DNA from: Bacillota bacterium
Lineage (GTDB): Bacteria > Bacillota > Clostridia > Oscillospirales > Oscillospiraceae
Assembly: GCA_021770445.1 (NCBI GenBank)
Contig: JAETQY010000004.1
Span: forward strand, 44,933 to 108,932
DNA: 64,000 bases
Direction: 5' to 3'
Part shown: positions 25,980-34,425 of the stretch, in pieces
Numbering within the stretch: position 1 is the first letter of the stretch
Layout: every line of letters starts with the position of its first letter
Notes under the pieces: generated by a model
Database searches by the model: none
What the model was told of the DNA's origin: nothing
Seen by the model: only the letters and a program-made list of their open reading frames with translations
Program-made: the position numbers and the translations under genes

Positions 25980-27461
25980 ATGAAAAAGCTCCGGGCCTTC
26001 GGCTTCTTTTTGCTCCTCTGCGCCGCCCTTACCATCTCCGTCGGCGCCCAGGAGGCGGTCTATACTGGCGCCGCCTTCGAGGCGGAGGGGTTTCCCAATT
26101 CCAAACGGCTGTGGGACGGCGACCAGACCACCTGGAGCTCCGCCCAGGAGGGCGGGCAGATCACGGTCTCCCGCTCCGACGGCATCGCTGGGCTGTACCT
26201 TCTCTTCGACCGCCTCCCCCAGCCCTGGACGCTGAATGGGGACATTACCTGCGGGGAGGCGGGCTTTCTCCACCAGTACGTGGACGTGTCCGCCCTGCTG
26301 GGCGGCGCGGCTGACAGCCTCACTCTGGAGTTCCCGGCGGGGACCGCCCTCTCGGAGGTCTACGCCTTCTCCCCTGGGGAACTGCCCGGCTGGGTCCAGC
26401 GGTGGGAGCCTCCCCTGGAGGAGGCCGACCTGATGCTGGTCTCCACCCACTCCGACGACGAACAGCTCTTTTTTGCCGGCTTGCTGCCCTACTACGCCGT
26501 GGAGCGGGAGCTGGCCGTCCAGGTGGTCTACTTCGTCCAGCACTTTGAGGCCAACGGCCGCCAGGACCACCAGCGCCCCCACGAGCAGCTGGACGGGCTG
26601 TGGACGGTGGGCATCCGGAACTACCCCATCATCTCCGATTTCCCCGACCTGTACGCTGAGTCCAAAAACCGGACAGAGGCCCTGGAGCGGGCCAAGCAGG
26701 CCTACCGCCGGGCGGGAAACGGGTACGAGGACTTTGTCTCCTACCTGGTGTCCTGCATCCGCCGGTGCAGGCCCCTGGTGGTGGTGGGCCACGACCTGGA
26801 CGGAGAGTACGGCCACGGCGCCCATGTGCTGTGCGCCGACGCCCTCACCCAGGCCATCCAAGCCGCCGCCCCGGACCAATATCCGGACAGCGGAGCGCCC
26901 TGGTCCGTGGACAAGCTGTACCTCCATCTGTACGGGGAGAACCCCGTCACCCTGGACCTGGACGTCCCTTCGGACAGGCTCGGGGGCAAGTCCCCCTTCC
27001 AGGTGACCCAGGAGGGCTTCGCCTGCCACAAGAGCCAGCACTGGACCTGGTTCTACAAGTGGATTTACGGCACTAAGGACCGGCCCATCACCCGAGCGGC
27101 GGACATCCGAAGCTACTCCCCCTGCCTGTATGGTCTGTACTACACCGCGGTGGGTCCCGACGAGGCGGGAGGCGACCTCTTCGAGCACGTGGAGACCTAC
27201 GCCGCCCGGCGCGCCCGTCTGGAGGCGGAGGCCCAGGCGGCCAGAGAGGCCGAGGAGGCGGCCCGCCTTCGGGCGGAGGAGGAAGCCAGAGCGGAGGCTG
27301 AGGCCCAGGCCCGGGCGGAGGAGGAGGCGCTGGCCCAGGCCGCTCAGCGGGAGCAGGCCCGGCGGCACACGCTGTTTCAGATGGGCACCGTCATGGCCGG
27401 CGCACTTGTGGTCGCCTGTGTCGCCCTCTTCCTCGCAGTGAGGCGGACCCATAGAAGATAA
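25980..27461 (+). CDS. Membrane-anchored PIG-L family deacetylase
   Basis: A 493-residue exported enzyme. A signal peptide (1-23) is followed by a beta-rich domain of about 120 residues. The PIG-L domain follows, with the zinc motif LVSTHSDDE (His157, Asp160) and the third ligand region GHGAH (279-282). Family members deacetylate N-acetylglucosamine-type sugars. From about 405 to 465 runs an Ala/Glu/Arg-rich coiled coil, then one C-terminal transmembrane helix (about 467-487) and a basic end, so the enzyme faces outside on a stalk. It follows the two-component system but has its own promoter. Confidence 0.85.
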   Translation: MKKLRAFGFFLLLCAALTISVGAQEAVYTGAAFEAEGFPNSKRLWDGDQTTWSSAQEGGQITVSRSDGIAGLYLLFDRLPQPWTLNGDITCGEAGFLHQYVDVSALLGGAADSLTLEFPAGTALSEVYAFSPGELPGWVQRWEPPLEEADLMLVSTHSDDEQLFFAGLLPYYAVERELAVQVVYFVQHFEANGRQDHQRPHEQLDGLWTVGIRNYPIISDFPDLYAESKNRTEALERAKQAYRRAGNGYEDFVSYLVSCIRRCRPLVVVGHDLDGEYGHGAHVLCADALTQAIQAAAPDQYPDSGAPWSVDKLYLHLYGENPVTLDLDVPSDRLGGKSPFQVTQEGFACHKSQHWTWFYKWIYGTKDRPITRAADIRSYSPCLYGLYYTAVGPDEAGGDLFEHVETYAARRARLEAEAQAAREAEEAARLRAEEEARAEAEAQARAEEEALAQAAQREQARRHTLFQMGTVMAGALVVACVALFLAVRRTHRR

Positions 27462-27498
27462 AGAAATTCCCCGGACCAAAGGTCCGGGGAATTTCTTT
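27460..27498. terminator. Bidirectional terminator
   Basis: A perfect 18-bp inverted repeat with a three-base loop (AAA), A-run on one side and T-run on the other. It separates the converging PIG-L and ACT-domain genes. Confidence 0.93.
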
Positions 27499-27931
27499 AC
27501 AGCTTGTCGATTTCCTCCTGCTCCACCACCTGGACACCTCGCTTGGCCAGGGCGGAAGCGGCGGCGGCGTTGTCCGCCACCCGGAAGATCATATAGGCGT
27601 GGTCCGTGTCCTTTCCGCCCAGGAAGGCGTACATGTACTCCACATTCACCTGGGCGTCGGTAAGGACCTGGAGGACCTTGTTCAGCCCACCGGGTACGTC
27701 GGGGATGGCCACCCCCAGCACGGGGGTGACGTTGTGGACATAGCCCGCGTCCTTCAAAACGGTGGTGGTCTTGTACACGTCGTCCACAATGATGCGGGCG
27801 ATGCCGAAGTCGCTGGTCTCAGCCAGGGAGAAGGCCCGCATGTCGATCTCGTTCCGGGCCAGCACCTCCGTCATGGCGTACAGGGAACCGGGCTTGTTCT
27901 CCAAAAAGACGGAAATCTGTTTGATGCTCAT
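27497..27931 (-). CDS. Tandem ACT-domain protein
   Basis: A 144-residue cytoplasmic protein made of two ACT domains (about 4-68 and 70-140): SIKQISVFLENKPGSLYAMTEVLARNEIDMRAFSLAETSDFG, then GVAIPDVPGGLNKVLQVLTDAQVNVEYMYAF. ACT domains bind amino acids. Proteins of this kind often lie beside phenylacetate-CoA ligase and indolepyruvate oxidoreductase, as here, and are thought to sense aromatic or branched amino acids. It is the last gene of that cluster. Confidence 0.88.
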   Translation of the reverse strand: MSIKQISVFLENKPGSLYAMTEVLARNEIDMRAFSLAETSDFGIARIIVDDVYKTTTVLKDAGYVHNVTPVLGVAIPDVPGGLNKVLQVLTDAQVNVEYMYAFLGGKDTDHAYMIFRVADNAAAASALAKRGVQVVEQEEIDKL

Positions 27932-27943
27932 AGCGTTCCCTCC

Positions 27944-29245
27944 TTAAATTTTCCGCTTGTCGATGACGCGCACCGCCTTGCCCTCGCTGCGCACGATGGT
28001 CTTGGGGGCCACCAGGGTGACCTTGGCGGCCAGGCCTAGCATGGACCGCAGACCGTCCACCAGCTCCTTCTGCCGCTTGGCGATCTCGCCCATGTTGTCG
28101 GTAAACATCTCTGGGGTCATCTCCACCTGGACGTCCAGAGTGTCGGTGGACTTCACCCGATCCACCACAATCTGATAGTTGGCGGGGTAGCCGTGGTTGA
28201 GCAGGACGGTCTCGATCTGGGACGGGAAGACGTTCACGCCCCGGATGATGAGCATGTCGTCGGACCGGCCCATGGGCTTGCACATCTTCACGTGGGTGCG
28301 GCCGCAGGAGCACTTCTCCCGGGTGAGCATACAGATGTCCCGGGTGCGGTAGCGCAGCAGGGGGAAGGCCTCCTTGGTGATGGAGGTGAACACCAGCTCG
28401 CCCTTGCTCCCCTCGGGGAGGACCTCGCCGGTGTCCGGGTCGATGATCTCGGCGATGAAGTGGTCCTCGTTGATGTGCATACCCGCCTGAGCGGAGCACT
28501 CAAAAGCCACGCCGGGGCCGGACAGCTCGGTGAGGCCGTAGATGTCGTAGGCCTTGATCCCCAGGGTGTTCTGGATGTCCTGACGCATCTCCTCGCTCCA
28601 GGCCTCCGCGCCGAAGATACCGGCTTTGAGGGGGATCTGGTCGGGGGTGAGGCCCATCTCCTTCATGGTCTCGCCGATGTAGGCGGCGTAGGAGGGGGTG
28701 CAGCACAGGATGGTGGCGCTCAGGTCCCGGATGAACATGATCTGCCGCTCGGTGTTGCCCGAGGAGGTGGGGATGGTGAGGCACCCCACCTTGTGGGACC
28801 CGCCGTTGAGGCCAGGGCCGCCGGTGAACAGGCCGTAGCCGTAGGACACCTGGCACACGTCCTCGTCGGTGCCGCCGGCGGCCACGATGGCCCGGGCGCA
28901 GCAGTCCTCCCACAGGTCGATGTCGTGCTGGGTGTAGAAGGCCACCACCCGCTTGCCCGTGGTGCCCGAGGTGGACTGGATGCGGACGCACTCCTTCAGG
29001 GGCTTGGCTACCAGCCCGTAGGGGTAGGCCTCCCGCAGGTCGGCCTTGGTGATAAAGGGCAGCTTGTGCAGGTCGCCGCTGGACTGGATGTCGTCGGGGG
29101 TGAGCCCCTTCTCCTCCATCTTCTTCCGGTAGTAGGGCACGTTGTCCCAGACGTGGCGCACCTGCTTCACAAGCCGCTCGTCCTGCCAGGCCTTGATTTG
29201 CTCCCGGGACGCGCACTCGATCTCGGGCTGGTAGTATTGTTCCAT
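27944..29245 (-). CDS. paaK: Phenylacetate-CoA ligase
   Basis: A 433-residue AMP-forming ligase that converts aryl acetates to CoA thioesters. The P-loop is IQSTSGTTGKRV and the adenylate motif is DIYGLTELSGPGVAFEC. The zinc-like CSCGRTHVKMCKPMGRSDDMLIIRGVNVFPSQIE hinge is PaaK-typical. The ATG giving MEQYYQPEIECAS is chosen because AGAGGA sits nine bases upstream. It works with the neighbouring IorAB, which make arylacetyl-CoA from arylpyruvates. Run in reverse it could yield ATP from aryl-CoA. Confidence 0.93.
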   Translation of the reverse strand: MEQYYQPEIECASREQIKAWQDERLVKQVRHVWDNVPYYRKKMEEKGLTPDDIQSSGDLHKLPFITKADLREAYPYGLVAKPLKECVRIQSTSGTTGKRVVAFYTQHDIDLWEDCCARAIVAAGGTDEDVCQVSYGYGLFTGGPGLNGGSHKVGCLTIPTSSGNTERQIMFIRDLSATILCCTPSYAAYIGETMKEMGLTPDQIPLKAGIFGAEAWSEEMRQDIQNTLGIKAYDIYGLTELSGPGVAFECSAQAGMHINEDHFIAEIIDPDTGEVLPEGSKGELVFTSITKEAFPLLRYRTRDICMLTREKCSCGRTHVKMCKPMGRSDDMLIIRGVNVFPSQIETVLLNHGYPANYQIVVDRVKSTDTLDVQVEMTPEMFTDNMGEIAKRQKELVDGLRSMLGLAAKVTLVAPKTIVRSEGKAVRVIDKRKI

Positions 29246-29285
29246 GGGTATCATTCCTCTCAAATTAGCAGTAAGATTATATCTG

Positions 29286-29310
29286 TTTCCCGCCCCGGCG
29301 GGGCGGGAAA
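29286..29310 (-). terminator. GC-rich hairpin between iorB and paaK
   Basis: TTTCCCGCCCC / GGGGCGGGAAA with a three-base loop. No T-run follows. A TATAAT-like box (29281-29276) follows on the minus strand without a clear -35, so this may be an attenuator or processing site inside the operon. Confidence 0.5.
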
Positions 29311-29321
29311 ATCAGTGAGAC

Positions 29322-29894
29322 CTATGCATTTTTGCCCAGCGCAAAGGCCCGCTTGTTCAGCTCCAGGAACTTGGGTGGCACCATGGCCTCCAGAGACTCC
29401 TGCCAAGCCTGGTCGGGCAGGTCGAAGTAGTGGGACAGCCGGCCCATGAGCACGATGTTCACCGCCTTGGCCGATCCGGCCTCCTCGGCCAGCTTGAGGC
29501 AGTCCAGGGCATCCACCTTGGCCCCGGCGGAGCGCATCTTCTCCACCAGGTTTTCCGGGTAGCTCGCCGCGCCGGTGATGACGGGCATGGGATCGATCTG
29601 CTGGGTAGAGGTGACGATCTGGCCGTCGGGCTTTAAGTAGCTCAGCCAGCGGGCGGCCTCCAGCAGCTCAAAGGAGACGATATAGTCCGCCTCTCCCTTG
29701 TCGATGACGGGGGAGCTCACCTTGTCGCCGTAGCGGACGTAGGTGACCACCGACCCGCCCCGCTGGGACATGCCGTGGACCTCGGAGACTTTTACGTCGT
29801 AGCCCTGCTCCATCAGCAGATGGCCCAGCAGCTTGGAGGCCAGCAGGGACCCCTGGCCCCCCACGCCGACAATCATAATGTTTTTGGTTTCCAT
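29322..29894 (-). CDS. iorB: Indolepyruvate:ferredoxin oxidoreductase, beta subunit
   Basis: A 190-residue gamma-type domain of a 2-oxoacid oxidoreductase: IMIVGVGGQGSLLASKLLGHLL is the nucleotide-like glycine loop and SEVHGMSQRGGSVVTYVRYG the family motif. It pairs with IorA, encoded three bases upstream, to decarboxylate arylpyruvates to arylacetyl-CoA with ferredoxin as acceptor. Confidence 0.94.
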   Translation of the reverse strand: METKNIMIVGVGGQGSLLASKLLGHLLMEQGYDVKVSEVHGMSQRGGSVVTYVRYGDKVSSPVIDKGEADYIVSFELLEAARWLSYLKPDGQIVTSTQQIDPMPVITGAASYPENLVEKMRSAGAKVDALDCLKLAEEAGSAKAVNIVLMGRLSHYFDLPDQAWQESLEAMVPPKFLELNKRAFALGKNA

Positions 29895-29897
29895 GGT

Positions 29898-31640
29898 TCA
29901 GCCCTCCTTTTTGGTGCTCTGGAACGCCTTCACGCCGCACAGCTGCTCACACACGCCGCAGCCCACGCACAGGGTGGCGTCCACATGGGCCTTGCCCTCC
30001 TTGATGGAGATGGCGGGACAGCCAATCTTCATGCAGCTCCGGCAGCCCACGCACTTGGCGGTGTCCACGGTGAGGGGCGCCTCATGCTTGACGTACTTCA
30101 GCAGGGCGCAGGGCCGGCGGCTGATGATGACCGAGGGCTCATCGGCGGCCAGCTCCTCTTTAATGGCGGCGTCGGTGGCCTTCAAATCGTAGGGGTCCAC
30201 CACCCGGACCCGCTGAAAGCCCATCGCCTTACAAAGGGCCTCCAGGTCGATCTTGCCGGCGGGGTCGCCCTTGATGTTGTAGCCGGTGGTGGGGTTCTGC
30301 TGGTGGCCTGTCATGCCGGTGATGGAGTTGTCCAGGATGATCACCGTGGAGTTGGACTGGTTGTAAGCGATGTTGGCAAGGCCCGTCATGCCCGAGTGCA
30401 TGACGGTACTGTCGCCGATGACGGCCACCGTCTTGCCCTCGCTCTCCGCCCCCCGGGCCTTGTTAAAGCCGTGGATGGCGGAGATGGAGGCTCCCATGCA
30501 CAATGTCATGTCCATAGCGGACAGGGGGGCGACCGCCCCCAGGGTGTAGCAGCCGATGTCCCCCAGAACGGTGACCTTGTTCTTGCTCAGGGTGTAGAAC
30601 AGCCCTCTGTGGGGGCAGCCGGCGCACATGACGGGGGGCCGGGGCGGGATGGGGTCGTCGATGGAGCGCCCGGTATGGACTGCGCCGCCCAGCTTTTCCG
30701 CCACCAGGTTCTGGGAGAATTCCCCCTCCATGGGGAGCGCATCCTTGCCGGAGACGGCAAGGCCCAGGGCTTTACAGTGGTTCTCGATGATGGGGTCCAT
30801 CTCCTCCACCACCACAAGCTTTTCCACTTTACAGGCAAAGTCCTTTATCAGCTTGACGGGCAGGGGGTTGGCCATACCCAGCTTGAGGACGGAGACGGTG
30901 TCCCCGAACACCTCCTTGACGTACTGATAGGAGGTGGAGGAGGTAATAATGCCCATTTTGGTGCCACCCATCTCCACCCGGTTGACAGGGGAAGTCTCCG
31001 CGTAGTCGATGAGCTTGCGGGTTCGCTCCTCCACCAGGGGGTGGCGGCGGATGGCGTTGCCGGGCATCATGACGTACTTGGCGATCTGCTTCTCGTAGGG
31101 CTTCATCTCGGGCTCCGCCCGGTCGGACAGCTCCACCAGGGACTGGGAGTGGGCCACCCGGGTACACATCTTCAGCAGGACGGGGGTGTCGAACTGCTCA
31201 GATAGCTCGTAGGCCAGCTTGGCGAAGGCCAGGGCCTCGGCGGAGTCGGAGGGCTCCAGCATGGGCACCTTGGCGGCGATGGCGTGGTGCCGGGAGTCCT
31301 GCTCGTTCTGGGAGGAGTGCATCCCCGGGTCGTCGGCCACGCCGATGACCAGGCCGGCGTTGACCCCGGTGTAGCTCATGGTGTACAGGGGGTCAGCGGC
31401 CACGTTCAGGCCCACGTGCTTCATGGCGCAGAAGGAGCGTTTGCCCGCAAGGCAGGCCCCGAAGGCCACCTCCATGGCCACCTTCTCGTTGGGGGCCCAC
31501 TCGCAGTAGATCTCGGGGAACTTGACGGCCTCCTCGGTAATTTCAGTACTGGGGGTGCCGGGGTAGCTGGAGATCACACAGCAGCCCGCCTCATACAGCC
31601 CCCGGGCAACGGCGGCGTTGCCCAGCATCAGTTGTCTCAT
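29898..31640 (-). CDS. iorA: Indolepyruvate:ferredoxin oxidoreductase, alpha subunit
   Basis: A 580-residue TPP enzyme. The pyrimidine-binding part begins LMLGNAAVARGLYEAGCCVISSYPGTPSTEI. CAGCPHRGLFY and GDIGCYTLGAVAPL, then GDSTVMHSG, form the TPP core. The C-terminus carries two 4Fe-4S clusters (CVGCRSCMKIGCPAI and CVGCGVCEQLCGV). The ATG giving MRQLMLGN follows GAGGAG at seven bases. An ATG eight codons earlier has no such site and overlaps the regulator gene, so the shorter start is preferred. Confidence 0.93.
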   Translation of the reverse strand: MRQLMLGNAAVARGLYEAGCCVISSYPGTPSTEITEEAVKFPEIYCEWAPNEKVAMEVAFGACLAGKRSFCAMKHVGLNVAADPLYTMSYTGVNAGLVIGVADDPGMHSSQNEQDSRHHAIAAKVPMLEPSDSAEALAFAKLAYELSEQFDTPVLLKMCTRVAHSQSLVELSDRAEPEMKPYEKQIAKYVMMPGNAIRRHPLVEERTRKLIDYAETSPVNRVEMGGTKMGIITSSTSYQYVKEVFGDTVSVLKLGMANPLPVKLIKDFACKVEKLVVVEEMDPIIENHCKALGLAVSGKDALPMEGEFSQNLVAEKLGGAVHTGRSIDDPIPPRPPVMCAGCPHRGLFYTLSKNKVTVLGDIGCYTLGAVAPLSAMDMTLCMGASISAIHGFNKARGAESEGKTVAVIGDSTVMHSGMTGLANIAYNQSNSTVIILDNSITGMTGHQQNPTTGYNIKGDPAGKIDLEALCKAMGFQRVRVVDPYDLKATDAAIKEELAADEPSVIISRRPCALLKYVKHEAPLTVDTAKCVGCRSCMKIGCPAISIKEGKAHVDATLCVGCGVCEQLCGVKAFQSTKKEG

Positions 31641-31656
31641 CTCGGTCTCCTCACAA

Positions 31657-31971
31657 TCATTCATTCTCGTTTTTTTCGTGAAGTCCGTGGCGCTGGATGA
31701 CCTCCCGCATCACGCCTCCCGCTCCGTTGTCCAGCATGGATCGCCGCACCCGGCTGATAGTGGCGCTGGAGGCCCCTGTCTTATCCAAAATGTCCAGATA
31801 GACCAGCCCCTGTTGTAGGTACACCGCCACGTCGAACCGCTGCTCCAGGCTCCTCAGCTCGGTGGGGGTGCACAGGTCGTCGAAAAACCGGCAGCACTCG
31901 TCCAGGTCCTTCAGCTTCAGGATGGTCTCATACAGGGCCATGCTCCGCTCCCGCTTTTCCGCCTTCGCCAT
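31657..31971 (-). CDS. TrpR/YerC family regulator
   Basis: A 104-residue all-helical DNA-binding protein of the YerC/YecD branch of the Trp repressor superfamily: LYETILKLKDLDECCRFFDDLCTPTELRSLEQRFDVAVYL, then the helix-turn-helix TGASSATISRVRRSM. The ATG (MAKAEKRER) follows AAGGAG at nine bases. It is the first gene of the iorA-iorB-paaK-ACT operon, so a repressor responding to an aromatic amino acid is plausible but unproven. Confidence 0.88.
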   Translation of the reverse strand: MAKAEKRERSMALYETILKLKDLDECCRFFDDLCTPTELRSLEQRFDVAVYLQQGLVYLDILDKTGASSATISRVRRSMLDNGAGGVMREVIQRHGLHEKNENE

Positions 31972-32024
31972 AGCAATACACTCCTTTTTCAAGTTTTGTA
32001 TCCCGGGGAAATTCACTTGTGTAA

Positions 32025-32053
32025 AGTGTAGCACAGGAAAGTGTAGAAGTAAA
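32025..32053 (-). promoter_or_regulatory. Promoter of the TrpR-like/iorAB/paaK operon
   Basis: TTTACT (32053-32048) and TACACT (32030-32025) with 17 bases between. AAGTGTAG occurs twice on the plus strand (32024 and 32039), 15 bases apart, across this promoter. Confidence 0.7.
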
Positions 32054-32092
32054 GAGCGGTCCTCCGAAAATTTTTGCCAGGTTGGAATTTTC

Positions 32093-32136
32093 TTGACAAG
32101 GGGGAAAAAATGCGCTACACTACTTTAACGGTTAAA
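32093..32136 (+). promoter_or_regulatory. Promoter and palindromic operator of the AMP-ligase gene
   Basis: TTGACA (32093-32098) and TACACT (32116-32121) are 17 bases apart. Immediately after the -10 lies the perfect palindrome TTTAAC-G-GTTAAA (32124-32136), at the expected transcription start. Its TTAAC/GTTAA arms resemble the core of Trp-type operators; binding by the adjacent TrpR-like protein is inference. Confidence 0.75.
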
Positions 32137-32185
32137 ATCAATAAAGTACATCGGAGCACATCCGTCTTGGAAAGGAACGAGTATC

Positions 32186-33820
32186 ATGCCCATCACCGAT
32201 CTGTTGGAGCGCAACAGCAAGCTCTACGGCGACGAAGCCGCCCTGGTGGAGATCAACCCCGAGGTCCGGGAGGAGCAGCGGGTCTCCTGGCAGGAGTATG
32301 AGCTGATCCAGCCCACCGGCGACGCCCCCTACCGCCGGGAGATCACCTGGTCGGTCTTTGACGAGAAGGCCAACCGGGTGGCCAACATGCTGCTCAGCCG
32401 GGGGATTCGCAAGGGCCAGAAGGTGGCTGTCCTGCTGATGAACTGCCTGGAGTGGCTGCCCATCTACTTCGGTATCTTAAAGACGGGGGCCATCGCCGTC
32501 CCTCTGAACTTCCGCTACACCTCCGACGAGATCGACTACTGCCTCAAGCTGGCCGACGCCGATGTGCTCTTCTTTGGCCCGGAGTTCATCACCCGTATGG
32601 AGGCCATTGAGCCCAAGATCAACCGGCAGATGCTGCTGTTCTTCGTGGGGGAACACTGTCCCGCCTTTGCCGAGGACTACCTGCGGGCCACCGCCAACTG
32701 TTCCAGCCGGGCGCCCAAGGTGCTGGTGGACGACGAGGACGAGGCGGCCATCTACTACTCCTCGGGCACCACCGGCTTCCCCAAGGCCATCTTACTCAAG
32801 CACACCGCCCTGATGCAGTCGGCCCGGATGGAGGCCATCCACCACGAGACCACCCATGAGGATGTGTTTTTGTGCATCCCGCCCCTGTACCACACCGGGG
32901 CCAAGATGCACTGGTTCGGCTCCCTGTTCACGGGCAGCAAGGCCGTCCTGCTCAAGGGCAACTCCCCCTCCGCCATCTTCCAGGCGGCCAGCCAGGAAAA
33001 ATGCACCATCGTCTGGCTGCTGGTGCCCTGGGCCCAGGATATTTTAGCTGCGTTGGATCGGGGAGACCTGAAAATCGAAGATTTTCACCTGTCCCAGTGG
33101 CGGCTGATGCACATCGGCGCCCAGCCGGTGCCCCCCTCCCTCATCAAGCACTGGCTGCAATACTTCCCCCACCACAAGTACGACACCAACTACGGCCTGT
33201 CCGAGTCCACCGGCCCGGGCTGCGTCCACCTGGGGGTGGACAACGTCCATAAGGTAGGGGCCATCGGGGTGCCCGGCTACGGCTGGAAGATCAAAATTGT
33301 GGACGAGCAGAACCAGCCTGTAAAGCAGGGCGACGTGGGCGAGCTGTGCGTCAAGGGTCCCGGCGTGATGGTGTGCTACTACCACAATCCCGAGGCCACC
33401 GCCGAGGTGCTGGAGAACGGCTGGCTCCACACCGGCGACATGGCCCGCCAGGATGAGGACGGCTTCGTCTTCCTGGTGGACCGGAAAAAGGACGTGATCA
33501 TCTCCGGCGGCGAGAACCTGTACCCGGTGCAGATCGAGGACTTCCTGTCCGCCTACCCCAAGGTCCACGACGTGGCGGTGATCGGCCTGCCCGACAAGCG
33601 GCTGGGGGAGATGGCCGCCGCCATTATCCAGATCAAGGAGGGCATGACCTGTACCGAGAGCGAGATCAACCAGTTCTGCATGGACCTGCCCAGGTACAAG
33701 CGCCCCCGGAAGATCATCTTTGCCGACGTCCCCCGCAACCCCACGGGCAAGATCGAAAAGCCCAAGCTGCGGGAGAAATACTGCGGCGTGCGCCTGGTGG
33801 AGGCGCAGAATCAGGGATAA
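32186..33820 (+). CDS. AMP-forming acyl/aryl-CoA ligase
   Basis: A 544-residue ANL superfamily enzyme. The ATP motif is IYYSSGTTGFPKAILLKH, the adenylate loop NYGLSESTGPGC, and the hinge and catalytic region GWLHTGDMARQDEDGFVFLVDRKKDVIISGGENLYP, with a C-terminal lysine in PTGKIEKPKLRE. It activates a carboxylic acid to its CoA thioester. It is divergent from the aryl-pyruvate cluster and may be co-regulated with it. The acid substrate is unknown; medium/long-chain and aromatic acids are both possible. Confidence 0.9.
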   Translation: MPITDLLERNSKLYGDEAALVEINPEVREEQRVSWQEYELIQPTGDAPYRREITWSVFDEKANRVANMLLSRGIRKGQKVAVLLMNCLEWLPIYFGILKTGAIAVPLNFRYTSDEIDYCLKLADADVLFFGPEFITRMEAIEPKINRQMLLFFVGEHCPAFAEDYLRATANCSSRAPKVLVDDEDEAAIYYSSGTTGFPKAILLKHTALMQSARMEAIHHETTHEDVFLCIPPLYHTGAKMHWFGSLFTGSKAVLLKGNSPSAIFQAASQEKCTIVWLLVPWAQDILAALDRGDLKIEDFHLSQWRLMHIGAQPVPPSLIKHWLQYFPHHKYDTNYGLSESTGPGCVHLGVDNVHKVGAIGVPGYGWKIKIVDEQNQPVKQGDVGELCVKGPGVMVCYYHNPEATAEVLENGWLHTGDMARQDEDGFVFLVDRKKDVIISGGENLYPVQIEDFLSAYPKVHDVAVIGLPDKRLGEMAAAIIQIKEGMTCTESEINQFCMDLPRYKRPRKIIFADVPRNPTGKIEKPKLREKYCGVRLVEAQNQG

Positions 33821-33821
33821 A

Positions 33822-33854
33822 AAATTGCCTCGCTGCTTGGCAGCGAGGCAATTT
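33822..33854. terminator. Bidirectional terminator at the left end of the phage cluster
   Basis: AAATTGCCTCGCTGC / GCAGCGAGGCAATTT with a three-base loop. It separates the host ligase gene from the converging phage-like operon and marks its downstream end. Confidence 0.9.
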
Positions 33855-33855
33855 C

Positions 33856-34425
33856 TTACAGAAATTCCACAAAGGTCTCCAGCTGGGTCCAGGACAGCTC
33901 CAGGTCCTCGATGGACTGCCAGCTGGGGAAGTTGTCCTCCAGCTCCTGCCAGGTGAGGAACCAGAAGTCGTACTCGATCCCCAGGTGGGCGGGGAGGATG
34001 TCCTCGATGATCTTTTTCAGCTCCTCGAACCCCTGGGGCTCCCCGGCCACCCCGGGGAAGGAGACCGACGCCTGCCCCTTCCCCAGCTCCTTCACCACGG
34101 CGGGGATACCGCAGCCGGTGACGGTGTCGTTGATGGCGGCCAGGGTAAAGCTGTCCCCGCTGATGCGCAGCAGGGCGGCCAAGGCGGCGGCCAGCTTCCT
34201 GGGCTGAGTGGCCACCGGCCGCCGGGCCAGGAGGGAGGCGATCTTCTCCAGTCCCCAGCCCTCCGCCGTGGCCAGCGAGGCCTCCTTCTGGATGTCCTCC
34301 AGCCGTCCCAGCACCCCGTCTAAAGCCTCGCCCTGGGCGTCCAGCTCGCCGCCGTTGAAGGGAGCCGTCAAGTCGTAGACCCCCAGGGGGCGGAGCAGGT
34401 CTCTCAGATACTGGGCGTGGTTCAT
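33856..34425 (-). CDS. Phage tail protein, YmfQ/DUF2313 (XkdU-like)
   Basis: A 189-residue baseplate-associated protein: LLRPLGVYDLTAPFNGGELDAQGEALDGVLGRLEDIQKEA and GYGIP-type middle (TVTGCGIPAVV), C-terminus ending in LETFVEFL. In Mu (gp48) and PBSX it lies just after baseplate J, as here, and forms part of the baseplate wedge. It is the last gene of the cluster. Tail-fibre genes normally come next, but none is present. Confidence 0.85.
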   Translation of the reverse strand: MNHAQYLRDLLRPLGVYDLTAPFNGGELDAQGEALDGVLGRLEDIQKEASLATAEGWGLEKIASLLARRPVATQPRKLAAALAALLRISGDSFTLAAINDTVTGCGIPAVVKELGKGQASVSFPGVAGEPQGFEELKKIIEDILPAHLGIEYDFWFLTWQELEDNFPSWQSIEDLELSWTQLETFVEFL

